64,000 nt of DNA, taken from assembly GCA_028023455.1 (NCBI GenBank), contig JAQFVV010013352.1, positions 82,894 through 146,893 of the forward strand, read 5' to 3'. Position 1 is the stretch's first letter; the number at the start of each line of letters is the position of its first letter. Origin of the DNA: Epiperipatus broadwayi. Taxonomy: Eukaryota; Onychophora; Udeonychophora; Euonychophora; Peripatidae. Under the pieces are notes generated by a model. It was not told the origin of the DNA, searched no databases, and worked only from the letters and a program-made list of their open reading frames with translations. This document shows positions 11,909 to 24,573 of the stretch, piece after piece. A program made the position numbers and the translations under genes.

Positions 11909-14820
11909 CACTATTTTTATGATATTATTGCCATGTTAAAAGATCATCAATTAATAGCCTCTCATTATCATTAAGTTATATAAATATAAAGTTTTATACG
12001 TCACTTTAATACAATAAATTTGCTAAAAACAAGAATATATTACTAATATTGCTGAATTAATTGTACTATCATTATTAAATAATTCATCAGTTAATTGTCT
12101 ATAGAATATCACAATGATATTTTAAACTAATTTTTGGGATTTGACTGATTAGTAATATTTATGATCATTGTGTTTTTAAATAATACTAATAACACTGTTG
12201 TCATAAAAAAAGTTAATTTACACTTATTGAGACTCAAAAATATCCACTATTATGAGAATGATGTGTGTATATAAAAGAACTTCATAAGTATGTGAAAAAG
12301 AAATACTTGTTTTTGGTATTAATATTTAAAATTACTAGCTAGTATTTTGATATAATCGACAGAAAAATATATTTCATAAAATGTAAATTGGCCTGGCTAT
12401 TTTAAATAGTAATGCTATAATAATTATTAATTGTCAACACACTTCTATGAAATAAAATTTTACATTTCATTATGATTTAAGTATTTTGATATATAATTTG
12501 AATTAATTATATAAATTTGACAATGTTGCACATTATCAAAAACATGACTTAGCTATTATAACATATCACACCAGAGATTATTTTTGGTTGTATTTTTAAC
12601 CTTATTTAACACTTTCTTTCCATCTTATATTTTCATTAATTTTTTTTTTTTTACAAATTTTATTGATAACATAAATTCAATAAAAGAAATTAGTTTAAAA
12701 AAATCAAAATAAATTTATGAATAAAAAAAACAAAAAGCAAATAAATAAAAAGTAAAAGTAAACAGAAGTAAATAGTTAAAAGAAAAACATCATTTATTTA
12801 GTTTTTTGTTAAAAATATATTTCAATAAACAAAATTTTGTTTTTGCAAAAAGTATTTTTATACAATTTTGATAAAGCATTTGTTTTTATAATAAAAAAAA
12901 CCCATTTATTTAAATATAGTGCAAACACACTATGAGATATCTACTTGACCATGATAAATATACTTGAATACAGAAGACTGGAAATTATTCTTATATTAAC
13001 TTGGAGAATAGAAGCAATGTTTTTATTGGTAATTGACTAGGTACAGACAAAATTTCATCATCAATGAATAAACAATAAACAGAAGGAACATTTAATACCC
13101 AACTCACTTATTGTGTGTGAATTACTGCCTTCAGTTTTTTATTAATCACAATTGGGATTAGAAAATAATAAATGTTTATTTCTAAATCTTAATAACAAGC
13201 AAAAAATGCTTCAATTTTTTACATTGTCTAGATAAACTAACAGTAAAAAATAAACAAAATAAATATATTTTAAATCTAATATTCAGGGCCAAAGATTTTA
13301 ATATGCTTAGTTTAACTTCATAGTCCTCTAGTTTATAATTAAATAAAGTAAAAATAAAATTTAAATATTCTTCTGTTTTAATAGAAAAACAAAAACAAAA
13401 TTTTATTTTTTTAATTAATTCTTTTCTGTTATAAAGAACAAAATATTTTTATTGGATTAACTTTACTATATTTTTCTTGTTTTTATTTTTATTTTTTTAT
13501 TTTTTTGCATACAAATTTAAATATAGTGTAAATTCTATTTCTGTTTTCTTTTTAGATATTAAAATTAGCTGAGCTATCATTAAAACTTAATTTTAACAGT
13601 CTTTTAGCTTTTATATTGATTTTTATTGGGTTGATCAAGATATATAACTAGTGACAGAGAGGTTGCAATATATTGAAGTGAAAGTTTTCATGGGCAAAAA
13701 GCATAGCAAAATATATTTTAAATCTAAGAATCATTTATGTAATTTATTAAGAGGCACCTTAAAACAATTATACTCTTATTTTACATTAATAAAAAAGCAA
13801 TGTTGAACTAGCACCAATGCTTATTAACTATTATTGCTTGATAAAATACTTTCATTTCCAAGTTAACTCAACTTGTCTTTACAAGAAATTTTAATATTTC
13901 TGATAAAAATAAATTTACTCTTCAAATTGAATTCACACTTTAGTAAACAATTTGTAAATGTTTTTTTAAAAAATTATATATATATATATAATATTTTTAA
14001 AATAAATCCTTTTATTTAATTTGAGAACTGATGTTCAAAAAAACAAGAAAAATATTTTCACCTTGAATCACAGATCTAGTTGTTTTGTAATTTTAAATAA
14101 AAAAGTATAAGGTATCCATAAACTAAATAATTCAAGCAATAAAAGGATATCCAGTTTGAAAACAAATTGTATGATCAAATTAAGTAATTTATTGATGCAC
14201 CAAAACTTTTAATTTAAATCTTATATAATAGCCAAAATTGTGGTCCCCTAATGTTTATTTGCATTTTAGTGTATTGGTCCTCAAATAAAATAAAATATTT
14301 ATTTTTAAAGTGTATATATATATATATATATGTTGATAAGAAGATTTTCATGGGTCACATATATAAAAGCCATATTTTGTGGGTTCATCCATGTTAAAAA
14401 ATTTAAATATATATATATAATTATATAACTGAATATTTGTAAATTCAGTAACTAAATAATTAAAAAAATTTATCCAGTTAGGAGCACTCTCGATTATCCC
14501 AGTAATCGTTGTCAACTAAAGCTTTGAAAAGATAACTTTCCCACAATTCCATGAACTTAATGTTTGATGCTTGCCTGTTAATTAAGTCATGTTTATATTT
14601 GTATATTAGTATAGCTTCCTTTATTTTTTTTATTGTTATTTTTCTCAATTTGCAATATTTTTACATTTTTAAAATTGAAGTCAAAACCATAAATGCACAA
14701 TTTATTATGGTCGTAAAAATAGATACTGAAATATTATTATCTACTATGCAATTTTGTTCCAATTTCTGAACTCATTTTAATAATAGCAAGTGTTCTTTAG
14801 TTCTTTTTTCCAATGTACAT
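11909..14820. other. AT-rich intronic stretch without recognised features
   Basis: Poly-T and poly-A runs, and (TA)n at 13975-13992 and 14312-14331. No motif-bearing ORF or splice-flanked exon is supported. Confidence 0.45.
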
Positions 14821-15390
14821 CTATCTACATTCACCTATATATCCTCTGCCACACCTACATATCCATTTATAAATGACACAATTTTTATTTATAAATGAGG
14901 TTTTATCTTTGGAGTTATTTATTAATTTGTTTAATGTAGGAGGTGTGTAAAATACAATATCACATATACCTTTATAAATTTTCCTTATAAAATTTGCTTG
15001 ATCATTTGAAATATATGGGGGTGATATCATTATTTTTTATTTGCAGGAGAATCAATATTATTATTAAAATTTTTATTCTTATATTTTGTATTAAAATCTC
15101 TAATAACATTATATATATATGATTATAATTGTAGCCAACATTTAACAAGTCATTCGAATATATTTCAATATTTTCCCTTTATTTGATGAATATTTGCAAA
15201 GACTATTATTTCTAAATAAGAAGGACTTCAAACCTGCAATATTGTGTGATATTGGCACTTTTGATTTATATGAAATATAACCTCTTTTTGATTTATATGG
15301 AATATAACCTCTTTTTACTATTAGTAAATTAAATGACAAAAGTAATAAAGAATCAAATCCTAATTTCCCTTTCGATTGTTTATGCAAAAC
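14821..15390 (-). pseudogene. Penelope-like element, C-terminal GIY-YIG remnant
   Basis: On the minus strand 15030-14821 encodes a segment with PPTLNKLINNSKDKTSFI followed by VIYKWICRCGRGYIGECR. The pattern T-L-x-x-L-(I/V)-x-x-x-K-D-K, then (V/I)-Y-K-x-x-C-x-C-x-x-x-Y-I-G-E is the linker and start of the GIY-YIG nuclease in Penelope-like retroelements. The nuclease breaks off right after YIGECR. An open stretch just upstream in transcription (15387-15142) is probably the preceding part of the same ORF, now separated by stops. No RT catalytic motif is seen here. Confidence 0.7.
15263..15316. repeat. 27-bp tandem duplication
   Basis: The unit GATTTATATG(A/G)AATATAACCT plus CTTTTT occurs twice in a row, inside the decayed Penelope-like remnant. 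Confidence 0.85.
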
Positions 15391-16420
15391 TTGCTCTTTT
15401 AAACTTTTAATAAAAACAAAAATTTTGTAACTGATTTTAAATGGCTTTGTATATTAAATATATTGTATTTAATATCTTCCTTTGATTTATTTGATTCAAA
15501 TCTTGTAACTGATTTTGAATTTATTTCTTCAAATTTTGTACATGTTTTTCAAACAATATATCCAAACTCTTATATATGTATATTATTCGATGTCCGTATT
15601 TTTAAAGCAATATACGTAATTACATAACTGAATATTTGTAAATATAGTAACTAAATGAAAGTGTTTCTTAAAAATATGTATTACTATCTATTACACATGA
15701 TTAAAGGTTACTAAACTGAAGAATGTTGTTTGCAATATTGGTCTGCCAACACAATTAGACTGAGAAACTTTGAAATATTCTATTGTCATATTACATTACC
15801 ATTCACACTGAACTGTGTAAAAATTTGAAGAAAATATATTTATTCTAATCCCAAAATCTTTCACTGTCGTCTATACATATATGCAAAACTTGAAGAAAGT
15901 CCATTTTGTATATATAGATTAAAATTGACTATCAATATTTCTGTTTTATTAGGACAGTGGTTTAAAATGTTACGTTTTACATAAACAATCAAAAAAATTA
16001 AGACTTTGTTTTTTCTTTCTATTTTAATTAATAATAAATGTCTAAAATTTCTTTTTCAAATTGAACGACAGCAGTTTTCTGAAAACGTATAATGCTGACT
16101 ACTGTGTCTGATTGAAAACTTACAGAATCGATTTGAATGTGATGTGAAATGTAGTGCTCCAACAATATTATGTTGGTAACTCTCAAATATTTCACTGTTA
16201 TATTACATTATCATCAAAACTTAACACATGCACAAAATTTGAAGAAAATGTATTTAGCCTAAGAAGATTAAAAATTGATCATAAAATTTGACTCAAACAT
16301 AGACAAATTTTAAATTAAATAAAAAACACTTAATAATCCTAGATCAAACCTATATGAAATTTTATAATAATAATAGCATTTAATCATGAGCTAAAACTAA
16401 AACATATTTTTACTGCTTAC
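15391..16420. other. AT-rich intronic stretch
   Basis: Two loosely similar segments (about 15720-15900 and 16080-16290) share GAATGT..., TTGAAATATTCTATTGTCATATTACATTA-like sequence and CAAAATTTGAAGAAAATGTATTTA-like sequence, suggesting an old tandem duplication. No gene is recognised. Confidence 0.4.
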
Positions 16421-16690
16421 CTGTATTTGGAGAAAAAATTCTTATTATTTCAGAATGTACATATTTTTCATTGGAGCATGAGATAGCTTGATATTTATTA
16501 GCATCAATGCCTGACATATCGATTTTATGAAAACTATTATGCAGAGATGAATTTTGAGAAGAAGCGATGACTGTAGAAGATCCAAATATTTTAATTTTAA
16601 TTTCTTGAGAGGAATAACAAGATATGCCACCGCTATTGTTAGCACTGCTGTGAAATTGATAATCAATTAATAAAATATCCATTAAGTTTT
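16421..16690 (-). CDS. Exon encoding first Ig-like domain, Tie/TEK receptor-like
   Basis: A 270-nt internal exon on the minus strand. The acceptor is a T-rich tract ending TTTTAG at 16691; the donor is ACAG|GTAAGC after 16421. The frame has 2 nt, 89 codons and 1 nt, so it is phase 1-1 like the next exon 6.8 kb away. The peptide begins ENLMDILLIDY, has a first cysteine in GGISCYSS and a second about 47 residues later in KYQAISCSN, then SEIIRIFS. That is the B-strand to F-strand cysteine pair and G strand of an Ig fold. The opening MD-(I/L)-L-L-I and the SEIIRI ending resemble Ig1 of Tie receptors as I remember it. Asn-X-Ser sites lie at ANNS and QNSS. No tryptophan is present. Order and phase fit a single extracellular receptor transcript with 9344-9616. 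Confidence 0.75.
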
Positions 16691-16860
16691 CTAAAAAAAA
16701 ACAAAAAAAAAACAACAATTTAAGTTAATTTTGTATTACATTAAATGATTAAAAATATAGTAGATAATTTAAGTAACTTTATCTTCAGATATTAAAAAAA
16801 ACATCATATGAAATATCACCTATGTTATTCTTATAAGTAAGTTACATTTATACAAAAGTA

Positions 16861-17100
16861 AGAAGGGCCTCATGGTGTAGTGGCATTTTTTCTAATTGCC
16901 ACACCTTCAAAACTATTCTAACCTGATAAATTTAGGTTTTCTACTTTGGCAACATATCGCAGTCAACTATCATTTAATATTATTTTATAGATCTCGGGAC
17001 ATGGATGGAACTTAATCAAACCACCTCCAGTTTTCAAGATAATAAGGAAGACGATGTACAATGTATCCGCCTGTATTTTTTTATAAGGGCTTATTGGAAG
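16861..17100 (+). repeat. Degenerate tRNA-derived SINE candidate
   Basis: GGGCCTCATGGTGTAGTGGCA contains TGGTGTAGTGG, a good Pol III A-box like that of tRNA-Asp/Glu. The B-box region downstream is decayed. A less AT-rich body follows (to about 17100). It sits just upstream of the Ig1 exon in the intron. A single copy was found, so the assignment is tentative. Confidence 0.35.
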
Positions 17101-18439
17101 AATTTTGTTATACAGTGGAATATATAACGTTGTTTTATTTTAATTTTACTTTTAAACGCATGCATAAGTGCACTATTAAAACAATTTAATATTCATAAAA
17201 TATTCAAAATATATTTCTAATTTACAAAATTGTAATAAGAGAATAAATTATATAAACTTCCAAAGACATTGTTGACTTAATATCTGAAACTTAATCAATA
17301 CATGTATTCTAATGATCAGATAATGTTATTTATATGTTTTAAATCACCAGGATATGAGTATAAAGCACAATTAAATCATAAAATCACAGATGATTTGCAC
17401 TTCACAATATTTTATGATTTGTGAACACTTTGAAAGTCAATTTCAAGATTTGAACTGGATTCATATGCACACTAAACTCCCATCTTTCTATAACAGTAAT
17501 TTATATGACAAGAATTTTAGACACATAGAGCATGAGATAACAAATAATCCCAAAAGACATATATGCCAAAAAATTAGGTGACTTCATTAATAATTTTAGC
17601 ATAAAATTTACTTTATAGTATTACCAACAAACTATAACAATATTCTTAGATAATAAAAGCAATAAACAAAAATATGAATACAAGTTACGATTCTAAAATC
17701 GTTTCTTCAATAAAATCATTTATCAAATTTTATGGTTCTTAAAACATAAATGAATTTTTTAAAGTATAAAATGTCAATTTAGTTTTTTAAATTAAAAATG
17801 TTTAAATAAATAATAGCTTACAAATTTGTTCATTACTACTCATATTCAATTTATAAGAGTGTGTGTATAAAAACACATTATTTTAACCATTTCTGTTTTC
17901 CTTTGCTTGTTAAAATGTGATTTATACATGAATTTGGGTAAAGTTTTTGAAATACTATTTTAGTTAATAATGCTAATAAAATTATTCTTTCTTAAGTGTA
18001 TAAAAATTACTCTTTCTTAAGTGTATATGTAAATAAAACATATTTTCAGTATTCTTTATCATATCGGTTTGTATCATAATAAATTAATTTTTAAAGGTTA
18101 AAAATAAAAATATTCTTCTATTGCCTTTTAAAGAATCAAACATTAATCTACTAGGGGCTTATAAAAATAACTCTGTTTTTTAATGAAACATGCATGACTC
18201 ATGTTATTTAAACAACTGTAAATACTATTACATGCAATTCGTTTTTATTTAAATATAAACAATAGTCCACTGTATACTATTCTGTAAAACTGTTTCATAG
18301 CCCACAGTATATAACTTCTATGGAAAAAAAGAAAAAGTTTTTTAGCCTTTTTACATGAAGATTGCATTTTGATTACTGATACAAATATTAAACCTATATC
18401 CTCTTATTAATATACTTAAAAAAGGCAAAACAAAATAAG
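17101..18439. other. AT-rich intronic stretch
   Basis: An open frame at 17390-17581 on the plus strand has no motif or splice context. Otherwise nothing is supported. Confidence 0.4.
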
Positions 18440-18499
18440 AAATGGTTCTCACATTACACCAATATATTGAAATGGTTCTCACATTACACCAATATATTT
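18440..18499. repeat. 30-bp perfect tandem duplication
   Basis: The unit AATGGTTCTCACATTACACC plus AATATATTGA occurs twice with no visible change apart from the junction. Confidence 0.95.
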
Positions 18500-18584
18500 T
18501 TTTACTGTTTTATGACATAAATATTTGTGTTATTGTTGAATAGTTTTAATATTATGATACCTCTTTTTGATATATTTATGTCAA

Positions 18585-18692
<108 letters not shown>

Positions 18693-18922
18693 CCATTCAA
18701 TATTTTTTCATGGTATCCATTACTATTACATTTTATCCATATTTTTTTGAACATATAAGTGAAATTATTATTATGAGAATATGGATATAAGGTAATATAT
18801 TAATATTTACATTAAAATCTTATATTAATCATAGTTTGCAAGTAGTCTATATTAGTTAATTAAAAGTATAATTCATATTTCATTGGAAATAAATTTTATA
18901 TATACATATTGTAATGGTACAG

Positions 18923-21900
18923 AATCTCTGGGGTGAACTTGGGATTATGCCATTTATCAGCATCAACCCCAGTTAAAATATAAAATTAAATACAAAATCA
19001 CAGATAATATGAATAACTATGAGTATAAGCATGAACATGAGAGAGTCAACACAAAACTAACTATAAGTTTAGCCAGCATTACAGAAAATAATAATAATAA
19101 TTCATCATCATGAATAATCAAAATTAAACCAACAGTCAACCTTGTGATTGGATTTGAAATGGGTCTACTATAGACCAGGCTAATTCTTTAGCCCTTGCCA
19201 TACTTAGGGCTAGAATACAATATAATAACTTGGATAAACATACTTAAACATGCTAATCCATTAGAATATATAAGAATAAGGACAATAATGCTGTGATACT
19301 AAAATATGTTGATTATTATCAATGTACTGGCCACTTAGTACCATTAATGTACTGGCCAACTATAAACTTAATTTCTAAATAATAATTAAAATGAAATGTA
19401 CTGCATAGGCATTAAAGAATATACCCTTTGAATGATACAACATTAGAGACATAACAAAATCATCATCAACTGGATGTCCATAAACACTAAAGATAAACCC
19501 TTTTTATATAACAAATCACTCAGTACAAATCCAGATTAGTGAGCAAAAGCTCTATAACCATGCTGTGAGCATGAGATATAATACAAACATAATATTCTAA
19601 GATTATTTTAGGATTGAATAAATTCTCTGGAAGAACTTTAACAATAAATTATCAATTTATTAATAACATTTAAATTAAAATGAAATTAAGGTCAGTAGAA
19701 TATGGCTATACATATAAATTAAGGCTTCTGATTTTGATTAATACCAAAAAGAATCACATTGTGATTTACAAATATCTCAATACATAAAATACCTATATAT
19801 TTACACATAGACATGCCAGCATAATATAAAATTAACATATTTAAATTATCATAAACCTATAAATGAAATTCCTTTTTATAATACATAATAATTAATTTAA
19901 CAATTTACAGATATTTTTAGATGTTTACATGACACATATCTATGTAAATAAGCACAGACATACTGTATAAAACATTCTATTCATTTTTAAAGATACATAA
20001 ATAATCAATTTAATATGGATTTAGGTGCCTATTCAAATGTGAGCACACACAAGTGCTTATATCCTAATGATATTCCATTAGTTAATAAATAAAATTATTC
20101 CCATAAATTATTTTCACAAGACATAATTTATTCAATGTCAATGATATTTACAAAATTCACATGTATGTGTGTATATAGAAAAAAAACATATGTATCAAAG
20201 TTATTAATTAATTCATTATTTCTAATGGTAAAAAAATGTTTTTCTTTAAAAAAAATATCATGAGATTCAGTTTTGAAAGTTCTTTTTCAAAAAATAATCA
20301 TTTTTTTGGTTCTTTATTGACAATAAGACAGTCTATGGTTTTAGAAGGGACCAGCTTACCAATAGACTATAGTGCTATATATGCAGGTTTTTCAATGTAC
20401 AAATTAGCATAGACAAAAGTACTACTGTGTTATGTATATAACAATCTTACAGATATTATCTCATTTTAAAGGTAAATAATTTTTGAGTAAATTGTTCAAC
20501 TAAAACTAGCATTGGTGGTCAAGAGGTCAGTGCAACTGCCTCACAAGCAGTTGCCCGGGTTGTGGGTTCATGTCCCGGCCGATGCTATGACTCTTGAAAA
20601 AAAAACTAGAATAATGAAAGAAAACAATCTTTAATGAAAATGATGCTTGTTAAAATCTCTAATTTAAATGTAAAGCATCTAAAAACAAAGGATTGTTCAT
20701 GAATGACTTTATTTTGAAATTTTAAAAAAAGTAAACTCAGAAAATCTTATTGTAAATGAAAAAAACAAAAAGCCAAGGGGAATTTCTTTTATTAAAAGAA
20801 CTTTTAAAACTGAATCTCAAGATTTTTTTTACCATTAGAAATAATGACTTAATTAATAATTTTGATCCATAGTATCTGTTTTATATATATGCATACATAC
20901 ATATGAATTTTATGTATATTTTTGACATTGGATTACTTCTGACTTGTGAAAATATTTTATGGGGATGTTTATTTATTAACTAATGGAATATTATTAGAAT
21001 AAAAATGCATGTGTGTGCTCACATGTCAATGGGTATCCAAAAGTATATTAAATTGATTATTTATGTATATCATTAAAATTAATATAATATTTTATACAGC
21101 ATGTCTGTGCTTATTTATATAGATATGTGCCACATAAATATCTACAAATTTCTGTAAATTGTTAAATTAATTATTAGGTCTTACAAAAATAAATATCATT
21201 TATAGGTTTATAACAATTTAAATATGTTCATTTTACATTAGGCTGGCATGTCTGTGTGTGAATATATAGGTCTTTTATATATTGAAATATTTATAAATCA
21301 CAATATGATAGCATATTTCTTTTTGGCATTAATCAAAATCAGAAAAGTTAATTTATATGTATAGCCATATTTTAATGATCTTAATTTCATTTTCATGTAA
21401 TTGATATTAATAAATTGATAATTCATTGTTAATATTCTTCCAGTGAATTTATTCAATCATAAAATAGTCTTAGAATATTATATGTTTGTATTATATCTCT
21501 TTCTCACAGTACATTTATGGAGCCTTTGTTCACTAAGCTGGATTTGTACTGAATGGTCTGTTATATAAAAAGGGTTTATATTTACTGCTTATGGACATCC
21601 AGATGATGATGATTTCACTACTTCTCAAATGCTGTCTGATGCAAAGGGTGTATCCTTTAAGGTCCACACAGTACATTTCATTTTAATTATTTATTTAGAA
21701 ATCAAGTTTAAAATTGGCCAGCACACTAATGGTACTTAATGTCCAGGGCATTGGTGATGATTGACATATGTTAGTATCCCAGCATTATTGTTTTTATTGT
21801 TATATATTCTGATGGATTAGCACTTTTAAGTATATGCATCCAAATTATTATGTTGTATTGTTGCCCTAAGTTTGACAAGGGCTGAATAATTTGCCTAGTC

Positions 21901-22164
21901 TATAGCAGGCCCACTTCAAATTCAGTCATAGGGTTGACTGTTTATTTTATTTCTGATCATTCATGATGATGAATAAATATTATTTTTGTCTTTAATGCTG
22001 GGTTAACTTATAGTTAGTTCTATGTTGATCTCTCATGTCATTATAACATGCTCATGCTCACACTTATAGTTATTCATATTATTTATAAATTTGTATCTAA
22101 ATTTTATATTTTAACTGGGGTTGATGATGGTGAGTGCTATCATGCCAGGTTCACCCCAGAGATT
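18923..22164. mobile_element. Giant inverted repeat (foldback), 1.4-kb arms
   Basis: The left arm runs from AATCTCTGGGGTGAAC at 18923 to about 20331; the right arm, its reverse complement, runs from about 20739 to GTTCACCCCAGAGATT ending at 22164. Landmarks pair along the whole length: GCATCAACCCCAGTTAAAAT (18960s) with ATTTTAACTGGGGTTGATG (22112-22130), CATCATCATGAATAATCA with TGATCATTCATGATGATGA, and GAGATTCAGTTTTGAAAGTTC with GAACTTTTAAAACTGAATCTC near the inner ends. The arms differ at many single positions, so the structure is old. The approximately 400-bp loop holds a tRNA-like SINE. No ORF of note lies in either arm. It could be a foldback transposon or a palindromic duplication. Confidence 0.85.
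20509..20605 (+). repeat. Short tRNA-derived SINE (copy 1)
   Basis: A cloverleaf-like unit: GCATTGG at the start pairs with CCGATGC at the end (acceptor stem), the A-box is TGGTCAAGAGG, an ACTGC/GCAGT stem encloses a 7-nt loop CTCACAA, and the B-box is GGTTCATGTCC. It is followed by ATGAC and an A-tail instead of a Pol III terminator. The T-stem has one mismatch. A second copy with the same ATGCTATGAC extension is at 53417, which argues for a SINE and against a tRNA gene. CTAG-containing sequence flanks both sides and may be a target duplication. Confidence 0.75.
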
Positions 22165-22192
22165 GTTTACGAGAAACTAATCTTGTAAATTG

Positions 22193-22330
22193 CTTCAGGC
22201 CATATTTACATTAGCTGCTAATATAATGTTGTATTTTTGAAAATAAAGTATTTTAAGTCAAAATAAGTTATTTATTTAGTGTAAATTATTTAAAAAATAT
22301 CTAAAAACCATAATAAATTTGAAAATAAAC
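22193..22330 (+). repeat. Dispersed repeat shared with 53631-53760
   Basis: GCTTCAGGCCATATTTACATT..., TAGCTGCTAATATAA and AGTCAAAATAAGTTATT match 53634-53718 with only a few changes. At 53.6 kb this lies inside a TIR element, so this copy is probably a fragment of that element or of something inserted into it. It abuts the giant inverted repeat. Confidence 0.7.
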
Positions 22331-23422
22331 ACTTTTTTGTCATTGGAACTACAATGTCATAAAATACAGAATGTTTTACAGTCTTGACAACATACAATGG
22401 CTGAACATGTCAGGGCAGGGCTTATGTCTTTGTAAGAGTGGGGATTTCGAATTTACTGCCTTTTAGTGCAAATTTTTCTGGTGAAAAAATTATTATAATA
22501 AAATATACTGTTTTTTCACAATTTAATGTCTAATACTTATGAGAAAATTCACCAGGGGACGAATTGGCCAAATGACAATTTTCTATTGTCCTGAAATAGA
22601 TTAAGGTTAAGCTTTTTTTTGTTTAAAGTGCATTATTTACTTATTTTCATTAAATTTTATAAAATAGTATATTTTCTTTTCTTTTTGCCAGAGTTTGTAG
22701 TAAATATCCAGATTAGTGATTCAATTAACATTATGCTCAATGTTGTGGCAACTTTTTGATTTTAATTTAGAGTATTTGATTTTTGAATGTTTACTTAATT
22801 TAGAGAGACAGAATCTATTTATTTTACTAAAACAAATCTCATAATTTTATGGGGTTCAAATGAAAAGGACGAATATCCTCTTGTACAACGTTTTAACCTA
22901 GTCAGTTTTTTAACCATTCAACATATATATAATTTTCTTATCTGCAGACCACAGAAAGTAAAACTAATTTAAAGGTGATTCTCCTGTAAACACTAGCATC
23001 TTTTATCAACAATTTGTTATATTTAAAAACAGATTATTATTGTAAAATAAAACAAATAATACAGACAATTTTTTAATATTAAAGGGTTTTAAGAAAAATA
23101 ATAATATTGTTTTTTCAACCACAATAGAGGTTTGTTATGAGTGGAAGAAGATTCAGAAATCCTTTGTTATAAAAAATAAGATTGATTTAAATAATTATTG
23201 GACTTCCACCCCCATGCTTTTATTTCCAGTAACTTAAGACCTATATTAAACAAGGAAATTTGATGGAAAGCTTAAAGTTAATATACACATAATAAAAAAA
23301 TGTTTAATGTTTGTGGTAAAGTATCAGAGGTCAAAGGATTAGAAAAAATAATCATATATATATATCAGGGATACCTTGATAAAATTAACTTACAAAATCA
23401 AATAAATATTTAAGACTCTTAC
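22331..23422. other. AT-rich intronic stretch
   Basis: No recognised gene, SINE box or strong repeat. Somewhat less AT-rich near 22380-22460 without identifiable content. Confidence 0.4.
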
Positions 23423-23481
23423 CTTCTATTCGTCCACTTGTAAGTTGAAAGGCATTATTCTCATGACTGTCTTTTTTATGA
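23423..23481 (-). CDS. Candidate 59-nt exon, possibly upstream of Ig1
   Basis: On the minus strand a strong donor (AGAAG|GTAAGAG) ends a short open stretch reading HKKDSHENNAFQLTSGRIE, with an acceptor TAAATAG at 23482. The phases are 2 in and 1 out, so it joins in frame to the Ig1 exon at 16690 (phase 1). The acceptor lacks a polypyrimidine tract and the peptide has no recognisable domain or signal sequence, so this is a suggestion only. Confidence 0.3.
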
Positions 23482-23689
23482 CTATTTATATATATTAAAT
23501 GATATTAAAATGCGAATTATATTCACAATAAGGCATGATTTTTTTAAAATTTTATAATGAGCATATATAATAATTATATTTAATAATAAATTTTAATCTA
23601 GCTCAAAAAAATCTTTTTAAGCAATTACAGATATAATATCCATATTAATCATTATGTATCAATTCAGTTAGATTATTCCAGCAGAAATA

Positions 23690-24080
23690 CCTGTGAAACA
23701 AACTTGAAAATCAGAATAAGGCAGCATAGTTAAAAGCTAAGTTTTTATTTATAAGATACAAATATATTAAGTATATTAAAATTCAGATTAATGTAAACTA
23801 GAAATGCTAAATTAAATCAACAAAGATTTTAATAGCTAGTAAACAAACCTATTATGCATTTCATATACAAAGTAATATTAATATAATAATCATTTTAAAC
23901 TTTGAAAGTTCTAAAAGTATTCCAAATATGGAATAGAACTAGTAGCATATTGCTAACTGATAATCAAATACAGAAAATAAAACTCATTAGTATTACATAA
24001 CATTAGTTTATTTTATCCATGCTACCCATAAAATATTCTGAATTAAGTAGCATAAGTAAAATATAACATCTTAAGCTATA
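23690..24080 (+). repeat. Unit of a dispersed repeat family flanking the gypsy element (left)
   Basis: Landmarks in order: TTCAGATTAATGTAAAC, ATCAACAAAGATTTTAATAGCTA, TAATAATCATTTTAAAC, then TAAAAGTATTCCAAATATGGAA and GAACTAGTAGCATATTGCTA. The same series appears in 29030-29180 and 29290-29510 on the other side of the gypsy element. The element seems to have inserted in, or split, an array of this repeat. Confidence 0.65.
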
Positions 24081-24138
24081 AGTCACAGAGATGTTAATTA
24101 TAAGATGTTAAATATGTAGAAATTCAAACTAACTGATT

Positions 24139-24573
24139 TGTTCATCAGGAGATTTAATCTCAGCCATGTCAATGAAAATAAATAAATACACACACACACA
24201 CTATATATATATCAGCAAGTTTATTTCTGTCAATGAAAATAAATAAATACACACACACACACTATATATATATCAGCAAGTTTATTTCTGTTTGCTGGGG
24301 CACTAATTCAAATAAATAACAAATACAATACTTTACATGCAATCCAGTGGCCGTTTCCTATTTCCAACTGTAATCAAATGCTGTGCACTAAGAATCTCAG
24401 ACTTATTTTATTAGCTACACTAATTTACATAATTTCAATTAAAAGTTTTTTAACAATACATGTTTTTTATAAAGTAATCTTTCTGTGAAAAAAATATTAG
24501 TATTGTAGATCCAATTTACATAGTTAATTAAACATTACTTACCATAATTTTACATATGTGTACCATCAATGCA
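24139..24573 (-). repeat. 3' LTR of the gypsy element
   Basis: Begins TGCATTGATGG just after the polypurine tract and ends GATGAACA. It matches the 5' LTR at both ends and through CAGCAAGTTTATTTCTGTTTGC, GTGCACTAAGAATCTC and AGTAATC(T/C)TTCTG (plus-strand readings). It lacks about 150-200 bp present in the other LTR and has a private 61-bp tandem duplication at 24170-24291 containing (CA)n and (TA)n. Confidence 0.8.

Noticed and set aside
20509-20586. Functional tRNA-Val(CAC) gene
   Set aside because: T-stem mismatch, Gly-like acceptor stem, no oligo-T terminator, an A-tail, and a rearranged sister copy with the same 3' extension indicate a SINE.
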